In this document: piece after piece, positions 1 through 12,542 of the stretch
Layout: the number at the start of each line of letters is the position of its first letter
Position numbering within the stretch: the first letter of the stretch is position 1
Source: Apis mellifera
Taxonomy: Eukaryota > Arthropoda > Insecta > Hymenoptera > Apidae
NCBI RefSeq assembly: GCF_003254395.2
Contig: NC_037640.1
Span: forward strand, 12,486,789 to 12,550,788
DNA length: 64,000 nt
Direction of reading: 5' to 3'
Notes under the pieces: generated by a model
Told to the model about the DNA's origin: nothing
The model's database searches: none
The model's input: the letters and a program-made list of their open reading frames with translations, nothing else
Program-made: the position numbers and the translations under genes

Positions 1-1697
1 ATACTTTGGCGATCGAAAAAAAGATTCGAAGAAAGGAAACAACATCGATGAAACACGATGGACAGCATCGAATCGGCGCAAACAGTTTGCAAACAACCGA
101 AAGAACAATGATCGATAACCGGGGCGAACGATGCTCCGTCCAACTTGTGCCCCGCGGATGCACGTAATATCACTGCGGTTGAAACAATTCTTCTCGCCCA
201 TTCCTTCCAAACTGCTCGCATCTTCCTCTCAAACGCTCTTGAAACGGTCTTAAACCCCGTCGATAACGCAAACTTCTCCTTCCTCGAATACCTCGAAATT
301 ATCATCGATTCGAAATCGATATCGCGTACTAATTTGCCTTTCACATTAACTCGTTCTCTTCTAACGTCCTTTTCTTTTTCGAGACTCGACTACGAATTTA
401 TCAAAAATCGATAAGTATTTCGAGAGGATAAATGAGAAAAGGCTCGTGTAAATTAATTGGAGAGAAAATTTTCTCTCGTGATTTTCAAAGTCCTCTCTAT
501 CCTTATTATTTATTATTGCATTCGTAAAATACAAAAAAAGAAGAGAACGAGTCGATACAAAAGGCAAATTAGCACGCGATATCCATTTCGAGTCGACGCG
601 CATCCTTAAATCGATCGATCAATCAACTTCATTCATTTACCTTTGTCCGCCATTTTAACCTAAACTTCATCGATTCTTCCTTTTTTATTTTCCTATTTTT
701 TATTTTCCATTCCTCTTTTTTTCTCTCTCTCTCTCTCTCCAGTTTCACGGTACGCAATGCGATGAATAGATAACGAACGAACGAACGATGGATGCACACA
801 GCGAACTCTCGCGTCAACGGAACGATTAATCGAGTTTCGAGGAACGGAACGAGCGCCGTTCTTTTTTTCACGGCGTGCAAAGATGCGCGTATCAAACTAG
901 CAAATTTCATTGCTGTTTTATTCTTTATTCTTTATTTTTTTTCTCTACAATTCCTTCGCTCGTTTTATTTTCCAACGATAGAGAATAGCAATTTGCATGC
1001 CTCGTGGTGGTTCGGAATATTTTCCGAACGAAAGCTGGAAACGAAAGTTCCCTCCCGCATGGAATTACTCGTTCGACGAACAATTTTTTTTTTTTCCTCC
1101 TCTCCTTTTTTTCTTTCGAGAGATATTCTTCTCGAGAGGAGGAATAGAGAGAGAGAGAGAGAGAGGAGTTCGATCGCGAAAGAGGAGGGGGGGTAAATTT
1201 ATAAAACTACACTTGATGACAAATTTTCAAGTTTCCAACGTCGAGTCGGTCCCCTCTTCAACTCTTGGGAAAGAGTTGTAAAGCGGGGACTAGAATGAGA
1301 AAAGTTGGGAATTGTCGTCGCGAAATTTTCATCTCTGCTCGCAATAACGCGGCCAACTTGCCCCACGAATCGTCCTCGAAATCCTTGTTTCCTCGTCCGC
1401 CACGTCAAATATTTCGCGGATTAATTTCGACCAATTCAACTGTTTCGTTCCGCTCTGTTTTATCGACGAAGGCGAAAGCGGTGGAATCCGACTAATCTTT
1501 TCGGTAATTCGGCTCGAACGATTGCCAAGAATTTCGTTTCAAGAGTTCTGAGAAGATGATCGATTTTTATTATTCTCTTATTCTGTCTGTGATTTTGAAC
1601 TGCATTTTCGTATGATTTTTATGAATGAATGAAGAGGAGGTGGATAAGGATTTGGAAATTGTGTAAGCTCGAAAATTTTAATTTTCTATTTTTGCAG
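1..1697. other. 5' flank, no gene seen
   Basis: I see no supported coding exon here. The stretch is CpG-rich and holds short CT and GA tracts (about 725-740 and 1146-1167) and a poly-T run near 1083. Because the next exon begins with a splice acceptor, an upstream untranslated exon of Hs3st could lie here or left of the window, but nothing marks it. Confidence 0.5.
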
Positions 1698-1791
1698 AAT
1701 CTTTAAGAATGTGAAGGAACAAAGGAGCGCAAATGCCCAACCAGGCACGGCCTCGTCGAGAGTGGTCTCCCCAGTCCCCTATACATGTATT
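1698..1791 (+). CDS. Hs3st: candidate exon 1 of Hs3st with start codon
   Basis: A 94 nt segment is bounded by a strong acceptor (ctatttttgcag, ending 1697) and a consensus donor (GTAAGT at 1792). The ATG at 1733 gives 19 codons (MPNQARPRREWSPQSPIHV) plus two bases, TT. The next exon at 12543 begins with G and completes TTG (Leu), then continues TGG ATG CCC in the exact frame of the sulfotransferase. This phase match across 10.75 kb is the reason to assign it to Hs3st. A two-codon upstream ORF (ATG TGA at about 1710) precedes the start. The other frame of the exon is also open for 31 codons, so it could belong to a different transcript. If this start is used, the protein is 390 aa. The start at 12547 or a later one would skip this exon as coding and leave it as 5' UTR. 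Confidence 0.6.
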
Positions 1792-2440
1792 GTAAGTACA
1801 TTCTTAAATTCATCTTTTTTAGTACGAGAAATTTTATATTGAAATTGTTAAGATTATGTAAAATGGAATTTTTCTTAAAAGGGAAAAAGGATATATCTTC
1901 GAAACTGTAATATTTGTTCGATAGAAATACGAGACTTCGATTACATTTATCTTTTTTACAAATTGTCGAATGTTTTGTCTTTTAAAAATAAGACCGAATG
2001 GAGTACAGAGAAACGAGTACGATGATCGATCGATAAAGTAGACTAACGAGGCTCGTTTCTCGATCCATTTCTCGCCTGTTACGATATCTCGTCGTTTCAC
2101 GAGAAGAACTACGAGAATCGTTCTCTTTACGGACATCCCGTAACGACGCTTTCGTTATTCGTTCGCGGCTTGTAATTCTATTCGAAAACGGACTCGCGCC
2201 GTTTCGAGCGCTTCGAGACGCCGCAACTTTTCATCCTCCTTCGGTTGGCGTCTATCCCCATTTCTCCAATTTCCTCGCTTTCGCTCGAGCGCGCGAAAAC
2301 CGTCATCCCAGATGGCGTCCAACTCCGTCTCCCCTTTCGCTTTCCGTTTATCCTCGTTTAACACGGATTTTGGCCTACCTCGAGCTTCGTTTTCTCGAGA
2401 TTCTCGTTCTCAGACACGAAGTTTTGAACGATCCTCTCGT
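1792..2440. other. start of Hs3st intron 1, no other feature
   Basis: This is the non-coding stretch between the candidate donor and the first repeat array. It is CpG-rich with no splice-bounded open frame that I can support. Confidence 0.5.
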
Positions 2441-4345
2441 CGATGGAATCTTGTTCGAAAACTGACCCGATATTTCGATGCGCTTCGACTCGTGGCCCAG
2501 CTTAAACTCGTACAGGAACGATATTCCAAATTCGTTCACTTTTGAAAAAATAGTTAACTAATACGAAAAAGAAGTTATTGATAATTATTTGAATTGAGAT
2601 TTGAACTGTCGATAATAATTATTCTATTTATCGATGGAGTCTTCTTCGAAACCTAACCTAATATTTCGATGCGTTTCGAAGGAACAATAATCTAATTCGT
2701 TTACTTTTGAAAAAATAGTTAACTAATAATAGAAAAAGAAGTTATTGTTAATTATTTGAATTGAGATTTGAACTACCTTGATTTTGATAATAATTATTTG
2801 ATTTATCGATAGACTCTTCTCGAAACCTAACCTAATACTTCGATGCGCTTCGAAGAAATAATATTTCGTAATAAAATTCGTTCACTTTTGAATAAATAGT
2901 TAAATAACGAAAAAGAAATTATTGTTAATTATTTGAATTGAGATTTGATTTTTTTTTTAAATAAAAATAAAAATGAAAAGCATCGATAATAATAAATTAT
3001 TCGATTTATTGATAGAATCATATCGAAACTTAACCTAATACTTCGATGCACTTTGAAGAAATAATATTTCAAATTCGTTCACTTTTGAAGAAATAGTTAA
3101 TATGAAAAAGAAGTTAATTATTTGAATTGAAATTTGAATTACCGATAATAATTATACGATTTATCGATGGAATCTTCTCGAAACCTAACCTAATACTTCG
3201 ATGCGTTTCGAAGAAATAATATTTCGTAATAAAATTCGTTCACTTTTGAAGAAATAGTTAAATAACGAAAAAGAAATTATTGTTAATTATTTGTTAAATT
3301 AGGATTTGAACTTCTTTTCTATCTTTCGATATCTTTCAATGAAAAATGATGAAAACGAAAAATTCGAAATACCGATAATAATGAATTACTCTTTATCGAT
3401 GGAGTCTTCTCCTCGAAACCTAACTTAATATTTCGATGCGAAGGAACAATATTCCTAATTCGTTTACTTTTAAAAAAATAATTAAACTAATACGAAAAAG
3501 AAGTTATTGTTAATTATTTGTTAAATTAGGATTTGAACTTTTTTTCTATTCCTTTCAACGATGAAAATGAAAAACTCGAAACACCGATAATAATAAATCA
3601 TCGAATAAAAATTAAAATTTTTCGATGATTTATCGATGAAAAGTTCGAAAGCTAATTTAATATTTCGATACAGGAACGATATTCCAAATTCGTTCACTCG
3701 TGGAGAAATAATTAAACTAATGACGAAAAAGAGGTTATTACGCAAAAGTAAAGTAGGTTAGGTTAAGTGGAGTTTACGAGTCGCGGTTGATCGTCATTTA
3801 TTCTAAAATTGATGTGTTACACAATCTAATATAACTCTTTGTATAACCTTGGCCGTTGCAGTTAATTATTTGTTGAATCGAAATTTCAACTCCTCTTCTA
3901 TCTTTCTATATCTTTCAACGGTAAAAAAACTCGAAGCACCAGATAATAATAATGAATTATCGAATAATAAATTACTCAATTTATCTGGATAAAATTTTCT
4001 CCTCAAAAACTAACCTAATATTTCGATACATTTCGAATACATTCGTAGGAATAATATTCTAAATTCGTTTAAAAAAAAAATAGTTAAACCAATACGAAAA
4101 AGAAATTATTGTTAATTGTTTCTCGAAATTTTCAACTCCTCTTACTGCACTCGTTCGTAGAAACAATATTCCAAATTCGTTCACTTCCGAGGAAACAGTT
4201 AAACTAATGAAAAAAAAAAAAAAAAAAACAAGAAATAAAAAAAGTTATTGCAGAAGGAAAATATAAAAGGACAAATAGGGTGAAAATGTAGGTAAGTATA
4301 GGTTAAGTCGAGTTTACGAGACCGCGGTTGATCCTCCTCTGTAAA
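2441..4345 (+). repeat. degenerate tandem array, copy A
   Basis: About eight diverged monomers of roughly 155-230 bp. Each contains a block like TCGAAACCTAACCTAAT, then TTTCGATGCG, AATTCGTTCACTTTTGAA, AATAGTTAA, GAAAAAGAAGTTATTGTTAA and TTTGAATTGAGATTTGAA. Monomer starts are visible near 2443, 2636, 2811, 3014, 3169, 3401, 3633 and 3990. A different terminal module with AGGTTAGGTTAAG and GTTTACGAGTCGCGGTTGATC follows at 3751-3900, and a second, divergent one occurs at 4290-4340. The array repeats at 19434-21220 in the same orientation. There is no coding potential, and the repeat family is unknown to me. Confidence 0.9.
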
Positions 4346-4660
4346 TACCCCAATTGACTGTGTACAGTTGGTGGATCGATACGATTAATCTTGTCACGCA
4401 ACGATCCTCATCCATACTCTTTTCGATCACATACTTACTTACTTAAATCTTATCCGTTTAATTTTCTCGAGAAACTTCGACAAGATCGATTAATTAAATC
4501 TACAGAAATTTAATTCAACGCGTTTCGATAAAAATTTCTCGTCCCAAAATCGAAAAACTTTCCCTCGACGAATCTATTTGACCAGGTATTTTCGAATCGA
4601 ATCGTTACACGCGAAGAAAATCGCGAAAAGGAAGAGTTGAAAAATGCGAGGAATTAATCC

Positions 4661-4695
<35 letters not shown>

Positions 4696-4700
4696 GAGAC

Positions 4701-4740
<40 letters not shown>

Positions 4741-7700
4741 CGGTAGAAACGGTGGAAATATCGCGTGTGGTTAAAGAGCGGGCTCCTCGTATCCGCATTG
4801 CAAGAAGATCGTCGCGGTTCCTAATTGGGCCAATTCCCGAGATAAGATGTTGAATTTGAAGGGGCGGACATGGCGTACGGTCACGAACCGTTGTACGACA
4901 CGGCCGGACGTAATTAAAAGGCGGGGGACGTTGCGCCACTTGTCGAGCACGCACTTGTCCCGAAAATTACACTTACATCATAACCGCCGCCGCGTCCATC
5001 TTCTCGAGCCACGAGTAACGAGAAGCGAAAATTGCTGGTGGATAAACGATAAACCTTTCAACCGTCGACGAGATGTTCCAACATTCCTGTTTTCCTTCTC
5101 CTTCGTTATAAAAGTATTAACGAGATCGGGAAGATGTATAATTATATCTCTTCTTCTTTCAATTCTTCTTCTTTCTTCTTTCGAGACGAGTGTATAATCG
5201 TTGAAACAATAATCGAGGAGAAAGTCTCGTATTAAGTTGATTTAATCGGAGAAAGAGGTTAGAAATTATTTTCTCTGGACGATCCTTAACGCGTTTATTA
5301 TTCGAATTCGATTATGCGAATATGCGGGGTTTGTTCGTCGTTCGTTCGGATCATTCGCGCGGAAGTTAACCGCGCGTGTGAAATTGCGATTCGGGCCCGA
5401 TAAACACGGTCGACGCGTTTCCAAAGAGAGCTGCCGTCGATGCGAGATAAATATTTGGCGTTGCGCCGAAAACCGAATCCTCCCCTCCTTCTCTGCCCGT
5501 GACTTCGCTCGCTCGGCCGGAATCAACCGATCGAGAGAGAGAGAGAGAGAGAGAGTTCTGCGGTTTCCACGCTGTTTATTCTTCCTTTTCGGTTCGGTCG
5601 ATAACTTACCATCCTTCTCTTCGAAAATCTTCGTTTCTTTTTTCTCTTTTCTTTCTCTTTCGATTCTTCAATCCGATAAGTTTGAACAATTTGATAAATT
5701 TTAATGGAAAAAAAAAAGGAAACAATATTTTTTAATATTGGGATTATCGGTTTGTCGAGTAACGTTAATTAAAGTATTTCTTCGAAATGGGTTTAGGTGT
5801 TAGGTTAGGTTGAGAAAGTTGAAATTAGAATTAGTTTTTGATTTATATCGACAATTGAGATATTGGATTAGATTAATAAAAACGATGGTCGAAAAATAAA
5901 ATAAAATTTTTTTTTTTGTAAATATCAATCCAATTTCGAAGGAACGAATTGTCCCTTCGAATAAATTCGAAATTTTATACGGATATTTCGTAAGAGGATA
6001 GTCGAGGGAAAAATGCTTTGGCGAAAATTCGAATCAATCACGGGATAATGATAATTCTCTCTTTGTTTCGCCAATGAAATTTATACGATAGAAAAATCTT
6101 TAATTTCGTTACGAATCGGCGAATCGTCGAGAGATGTCGCCGCGTAAATTGCACATAAACGCGTCACGCGAGATTAAAGGATTATAGTCGGGCATAAACA
6201 TCGCAACGTAACGAAACTATCTCGGCCCTCGATAAATATTCGAGGATAAAACTTACGATTTCTCTCGTGTTCCTACAAAAAAAAAAAAAGGAAAAAGAAA
6301 AGAGGATTCGAAAGTGTTTTTCTCCTTTTCTAACGAATTGGCGAGCCATTGGTTTGTCACATTCCAATATGGCGGAGAATCCATTCATCGGCTCAGGTTT
6401 TCGAAAACGAAGAAAACGAAAGGAATTTCTTATAGAAATCTAATCCCTGATAGAAAATCGAAGAGTGTTTAATTCGACGTTTTTATAATTATAATCGTAA
6501 TATTTCGCTTCAATATTGAACAAACCATTTTTCTATTTTAGAGGATTCCCTAAAAAAAAAAAAAAAAAATTCGTTGAAAATCAAAAAAACAAAGAGCGTT
6601 ATATTTCTACGTGACAATCAACGTACATCTTGGAAAGCATCGATCTAACGAACTCCCGATATCGAACAGACGTCTGTTTCAGAGGATCGCGTATAAATTG
6701 CCACGAGCGAAGAGAGAAAGAAATCTAGTTCGCGATCGAAGAATAAGGTTCTCTCTCCGGGAAACGGATGTCGGGCGTCGGGTATAACATTTTTCACCGT
6801 GTATCGCGACAGCTTTTTCCCGGCCGCCGTTTCACGGGAAATCGATGATGATGCGCGATACGCAGCGAAACGATACGATCGCGAAAAAAGCGTTCGTCTT
6901 CTATTTATTCTTAAGCCTCCTCTATTCGAGGCTCACCGAGTTGCAAAGTTTTTTTCGGTACCTTTTTAAATTTATTTCGTCGGTTGCAAGATCGAAACTT
7001 CCCCCCTCCTCTCCCTTCTCCCCTCTTCGGGGACCTCATTAACCGTCTTTATTTAGAAACTTGAGAACGTGCCTCCCTTTCCCCGCCCTCCCGGTGAGCG
7101 ATTAAGATAAGCCGGGCAACGCGTTTATTCTTTCGTCTCGCTTCGTCCATCGGGATCTCGCTCGTCCTCGCAGTTGGAAACAACTTTTTCGACCGTTTTC
7201 GTTCGTTCGTTTTCACCTTGGGAGCTATGAAGTTTTGTAAATAGCCATCGTCGTTTCGCAACAACGTTGGAATCATCGTTTCTTGACGATGAATCTCCCT
7301 TCGTGTGTGTCTGTGCATCTATGTGCGTGCGAAAAAGAGCGAGAGAACGAAAGAGAAGAGTATATTTGTCCTTTCGTGTGTGTTTGTTTAATAATCGTAA
7401 ACTTGTTGCTCTCGAGTACAATGATCGCGTCGGTGGCAAGGATAAGAAAAACGGAAGCGCGATTAGACAAAACGAAAATAAATAATCTGGAAAAAGAATA
7501 TATCTCGATATGTAATATCACGTTTCCTTTTTCCATTTCCTCGTTTACTTTATCCTTTTCCCGTGGCGTGGCTTTATACGAGATTGCTGCCATCGAAATT
7601 GCTGAGGCGGGCCTTTTGAAAACGGAAACTTTTTTCGAAAAATAATATAAATCCTATTTATTATTCGATCATCAACTTTCTCGATCTTGGAAACTTGTTA

Positions 7701-9669
7701 TCTTAACTTCTTCGTTGCGACGAAGGAGGAAACTGTGTATGGAACTAATTTTGTGGATTTAATTGGAAGGTTTGACGACCTGCCGTGAAACGGTTGGCTC
7801 GAAGGCAGGAAGGAAACGGAAAGAAGCGAATTGTTTTATCCGCGCGATCATCTTTATCCGGATGGAGGGGGAAGGGGGATTCCTGGAACAGTGGTTGATT
7901 TATCGATTTCCAGTTCCGATAAAGCCAACGTTCCCCCGTGTTGGAACGTTGTAAAATCCCTGGTAAATCCGTTTTTCGTTAAGTTTTCTCCATCACATTC
8001 ATGCCCGTCCATGTGAAATTTCGCTTCCTTATTTACGGTTTAACAAACGTGAATTCTCGATAGTTGCTCGATAGTTTTCTTTGACATTAGAGAATGCGCT
8101 TTGCCGCTCGAAGCAAAGTGATTTTATACATTTCTTAACTCTTTCTCCACGGTGCGCGGTACTCGAGAGAAAGATCGTCGAGTGGCCATTTTTTTTTTTA
8201 TTGAATTTGTAGATAATTAATATAGAATAGAAAATATGTAAAAATATATAACAACGTATAATATACAACTTGATGATAATAAAGCATAGAAGAAAAATAA
8301 CAAAATTACAGTTTTTTTTTAAATATCGACCATGCCAAAAATGTGCTAATTTCATTCGAATCTGGATCCTTGGCGACTGAGACTCGCAAAGGGTTAATCT
8401 ACGAAGTCTGAAAAGTAAATAACGAGATCGGCGTCATCAAAATGTAAATCTTTCTCTTTACGAAGATATCTATATATATATAACTTGGAAATAACTTCCT
8501 TTGAGAAGCCACACAAACCAGCTATTATTTCAAAACTTTTGGAACTTTTTTAAAAGCGAGATTTGAATTTGCTAGTAATAATCTCGTAATAATCTTCCAA
8601 AATTCCTTTCCGAATCGAGTTGAAATTGAACATCGGAGAGACGCGTGTCTAATAAGTTTGTTTATTCGCGATTCGAAAGATCGTTCAAGGACGAATGGAA
8701 ACACGCCAGAGGAATACTTTTCGTTGTTGTTCGTCTATTGCACAATTATTGCGACTTTTTCTTAAAAAATTGGTTTAATTTTTTTCCATAAAAATAATCC
8801 TCTCTTTTCACTCAGTGAAATCGAAAATCGTATTATAATACTTTTACCATTTGAAGAAAAGTTGGCGAAATGCGACTGATCGAAATTCGATTTTCTCCTT
8901 CCTCGATCCTCTTCCTTCTTCGTTCGCGTTGTTCCTTCGCCAAAAAGAGCTCGTTGAGATGCGTTCCAACCTTTCAAGTAGAACCATAATAATAATAATA
9001 ATACGAATATGAATATACGATTTTTTTCACTAAAAAAAAGAGAGGATTGTTATTATTATGAAAAAAAATTAAATTTTTAAAGGGAAAAAGTAATCACGCA
9101 TCGACCTTATTATTTTCATTACGAATTCCTCCGACGATTTTAATTAATCTCCCTTTTAACAAACACCGATGCGCTGATATCAGCGTTTCCTCGACGAGAT
9201 TCCTCTTATCTCGATGTACATTTCGCTCCTCCCGAAATATGACGGCTCGCTTCCTCTCGTTGCTCGCTCTCGAGATCCGTTGCTGCCATTCGTTTCTTTC
9301 GAGGATCGAGCGCGGCGCGTCCTTTAATTACGTACGTGCGGTTACGTGGAATTCGTGGACTCGTCGACCGATTTTCGAGCCGATTTTTGGGATCGGCTCG
9401 TTGAAAACTCTTCGAAAACTCGCGGAACGGTTTGGAAAATTGGGAGTGGATTTTCGTGGATTATCAACGTAAGGGGAGATATTCGATTTCGATTTCGATT
9501 TCGATTTCGATCGTTCGGGGAGAGAGAGAAATTGTATGAAAAGTATTTTTTCTTCGTTTCTTTTTTAACAATTTTTTCAAGTGGAAAATCGATCTCGATT
9601 TTTATTGGAGAGATTTTTCCGTTCTTATAATTATTGAATTCTAATTGTGTCGTGATTGACGAAATTGCG
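4346..9669. other. intron 1 / non-coding stretch with microsatellites
   Basis: I see no supported exon. The stretch holds an interrupted GA/GACA microsatellite (4661-4740), a GA tract (5533-5555), poly-A/T runs (6278, 6556, 8190), and a TTTCGA hexamer repeat of about five units (9482-9512). Open frames here are short, low-complexity and without splice sites. Confidence 0.6.
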
Positions 9670-10130
9670 ATAATTGAATTTTGTATATATCGATCTTAAA
9701 ATTCCAAATGAATTAATATAATAATTAAAATGTTATTTAAACAATTAAATCTCGTTTTAAAAATTATTTATCAATCGTTCCGTATCCGCCTAATTTTAAT
9801 ACAATAGAAGGTAAAATTATTGAATAAGGTGCTTCAATAAAACTCGTTTTTAATAATCGAAAAATGAAATATACATAAATAGGAATTTTAACTGAAAATG
9901 ATATTGAAAAAATAAATTAATATTTAAATTATTAATTATTAATTTCTATTGGTAATAAATATTAATCCACGTTCAATAAAAATTCGTGAATAAAATATTA
10001 ACAGCTATAAAAAAAATCAATAATAATCCTAATCCATAAAGTAAATAAAACTGATAAATGATAAACTTACAAACAAACAAACGAACATAATTAAAAAATT
10101 ACCGAATCTAAAATTAAAATGGAAAAAAAA
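9670..10130 (-). pseudogene. NUMT: nuclear fragment of mitochondrial nad4
   Basis: On the minus strand the core (about 9779-9915) translates to KIPIYVYFIFRLL, then EAPYSIILPSIVLKLGGYG. This matches the conserved ND4 segment (KIPIY..H.WLLKAHVEAP..GS.ILA..LLKLGGYG) of NADH dehydrogenase subunit 4. The family proton-pathway region is recognisable, but residues such as the H of HVEAP are replaced. A run of T near 9908-9915 shifts the upstream frame (INNLNINLFF reads in another phase), and stops follow GGYG. The flanks stay strongly AT-rich and CpG-poor compared with their neighbours, so the insert probably extends on both sides; its ends are approximate. It is dead mitochondrial DNA inside the candidate intron 1 of Hs3st. 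Confidence 0.8.
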
Positions 10131-11520
10131 ATTAAATTCACCCAATTCGATTAATTATAAATATCATTAATAACTTCGCTCTACAATCTTTCATCCCCTT
10201 TCGTTCCATAAAGAATCGAAACGAGCGAAAGGAAGGTAGCAAATTTCACTTGATTCGTCGAAATACCCTAAATATTCCCTAGATCGAGCGCTCAATCTCG
10301 AAACGAAACTCCTCTCCCGATCGAGTCTCGAGGAGAGTCGCGTGGCGCGTATTGCGAACGTTGAATGTTATTATTGAATCGCCTGTGTAACGAAGTTGTT
10401 GCGAGTTGGTCGCTCCGCTTACGTTTCGTTCGTGTTTCAATTACGGGCCTCGAGATCCCGAGTTTTCCGTTTAAATTCGGGTGGGGAGGAATACCTGCGC
10501 GTCGCGGATGCGCAGTTAACCGCCGAGCTCGTGTCGTAACGCGTGGTTAATCGGTATGCGAGAGATCCGGCGTTAATAATTCCACGACCAACCGTGGAAA
10601 GAATAAATTATGGGCCGGCGTCTCGATGGATTAAAGCGAACGGTGTACAGTAATAATGATCTGGCGATGGGGGAAAGAATCGAGTGAAAGTGGTAACGAT
10701 CGATTGTTTCGTATTTGATTAAAGAATTGCACGTATACGAGGAGTTTTCAAAGTTAACTATTCGTGTATCTTATTATGGTTATTTAATACTCGTCGATCA
10801 TTTTGTAAATAACTCTTCCAATGCTGTGAGATGTATATGTGGTGTCATTTAGGGAGAGAATATATAATGAAAATATCTCGATCGAATATTTCGAATGTTT
10901 GATGTTTTCAAGGATACGAAGAATCGAATATACGAATTTCTCAAAGTTTTAATTTTCTCGTCGAATAACGTGATAAATTATTCCTATATCCAACGATTAC
11001 TTAATACTTGTTAATCATCCCATAGATTCCTTAACACGTTGCGGATCGTGAGAATCATTGAATAGATTATTCTTGGATCGCTTATTATATCCAACGATTG
11101 CTTAACGCTCGTTAATACTCGTAATGATCGTAAGATGATAAGTTGATAAGATATTGCGGTTCGTGAGAATTGTTATCATTTAGGGAGTGAAACTGGATCC
11201 TGGCACTCGACCAATGAAAATATCCTGTCCGAATTTTACGGACTCTTTGCCCGATCGATTTCGAATATCTCGTGCCAACACGTGCGAGATCGGTTAACCG
11301 GAAAAATTCCACGTAGCCAAACCAATTCTCCGTAACTTTAATTTTTGATCCATTATTGGATGGGCCAATAAATTATCTTTCCATCCAAATATAACAATAA
11401 TTTCCAAATAATATTTAATATCACTTCAAGACGCGTTATAATTTTAAAAATTTATTACACAAATTTGATTTTCCTTTTTTATTTATTTACAATAATTTTT
11501 TATTATTTATACTATTATTT
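10131..11520. other. intron 1, no gene seen
   Basis: Mixed composition. The part at 10320-10680 is richer in GC and CpG than its surroundings, with low internal repetition and no splice-bounded frame; it could be cis-regulatory, but nothing shows it. The remainder is AT-rich. Confidence 0.4.
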
Positions 11521-12480
11521 ATATTATTTTTTAATTTTTATTAATTATATTTATTATTTATATATATATATATCTAAACGAAACTTATTTTTTAATTTTT
11601 ATTAATTATATTTATTATTTATATATATATATCTAAATGAAATTTATTTTTTCATTTTTATTAATTATATTTATTATTTATATATATATATATATCTAAA
11701 TGAAACTTATTTTTTAATTTTTATTAATTATATTTATTATTTATATATATATCTAAATGAAACTTATTTTTTAATTTTTATTAATTATATTTATTATTTA
11801 TATATATATATATATATATATCTAAATGAAACTTATTTTTTAATTTTTATTAATTATATTTATTATTTATATATATATATATCTAAATGAAACTTATTTT
11901 TTAATTTTTATTAATTATATTTATTATTTATATATATATCTAAATGAAATTTATTTTTTAATTTTTATTAATTATATTTATTATTTATATATATATATCT
12001 AAATGAAACTTATTTTTTAATTTTTATTAATTATATTTATTATTTATATATATATATCTAAATGAAACTTATTTTTTAATTTTTATTAATTATATTTATT
12101 ATTTATATATATATATATATCTAAATGAAATTTTTGATAAAACATTCGCAAAGAAAGAAAAAAAAATTTATCACAATCTCTTTCTCTTAAAAACGCAAAT
12201 AACAAACGATACATTTCCTATATATTCTATATAAAATAATACAACTTATTTTTTAATTTTTATTAATTATATTTATTATTTATATATATATCTAAACGAA
12301 ACTTATTTTTTAATTTTTATTAATTATATTTATTATTTATATATATATATATATATCTAAATGAAATTTTTGATAAAACATTCGCAAAGAAAGAAAAAAA
12401 AATTTATCGCAATCTCCTTCCCCTAAAAACGCAAATAATAAATACATACATTTTCTATATATTTTATATAAAATAGTACA
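11521..12480 (+). repeat. AT-rich minisatellite with higher-order duplication
   Basis: About ten tandem units of 55-68 bp (TAAATGAAACTTATTTTTTA, TTTTTATTAATTATATTTAT, then a TA run) from 11521 to 12121. Units differ mainly in the length of the internal TA run. A 120 bp non-unit block (ATTTTTGATAAAACATTCGC ... AAACGCAAATAA) follows at 12122-12242, then two more units (12243-12359), then a second copy of the same block at 12360-12480. The period of this higher-order copy is about 238 bp. The array stops 63 bp before exon 2 of Hs3st. Confidence 0.93.
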
Positions 12481-12533
12481 ATGACAGAAAATAATAATAA
12501 TAATAATAATAGTAATAATAATAATAATAATAA
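12481..12533 (+). repeat. AAT trinucleotide microsatellite
   Basis: An interrupted (AAT)n run lies directly before the exon 2 acceptor of Hs3st. It reads as poly-Asn if translated, but the acceptor (ttgtttcag, ending 12542) lies after it, so it is intronic. Confidence 0.85.
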
Positions 12534-12542
12534 TTGTTTCAG

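Noticed and set aside
2441..4345. CRISPR-like spaced repeats
   Set aside because: Monomers are long, diverged and contiguous, without unique spacers, in a eukaryotic gene context.
12481..12540. N-terminal poly-Asn extension of Hs3st (ATG at 12481)
   Set aside because: An acceptor AG at 12541-12542 separates it from the coding exon, and the region is a microsatellite at the end of a minisatellite.
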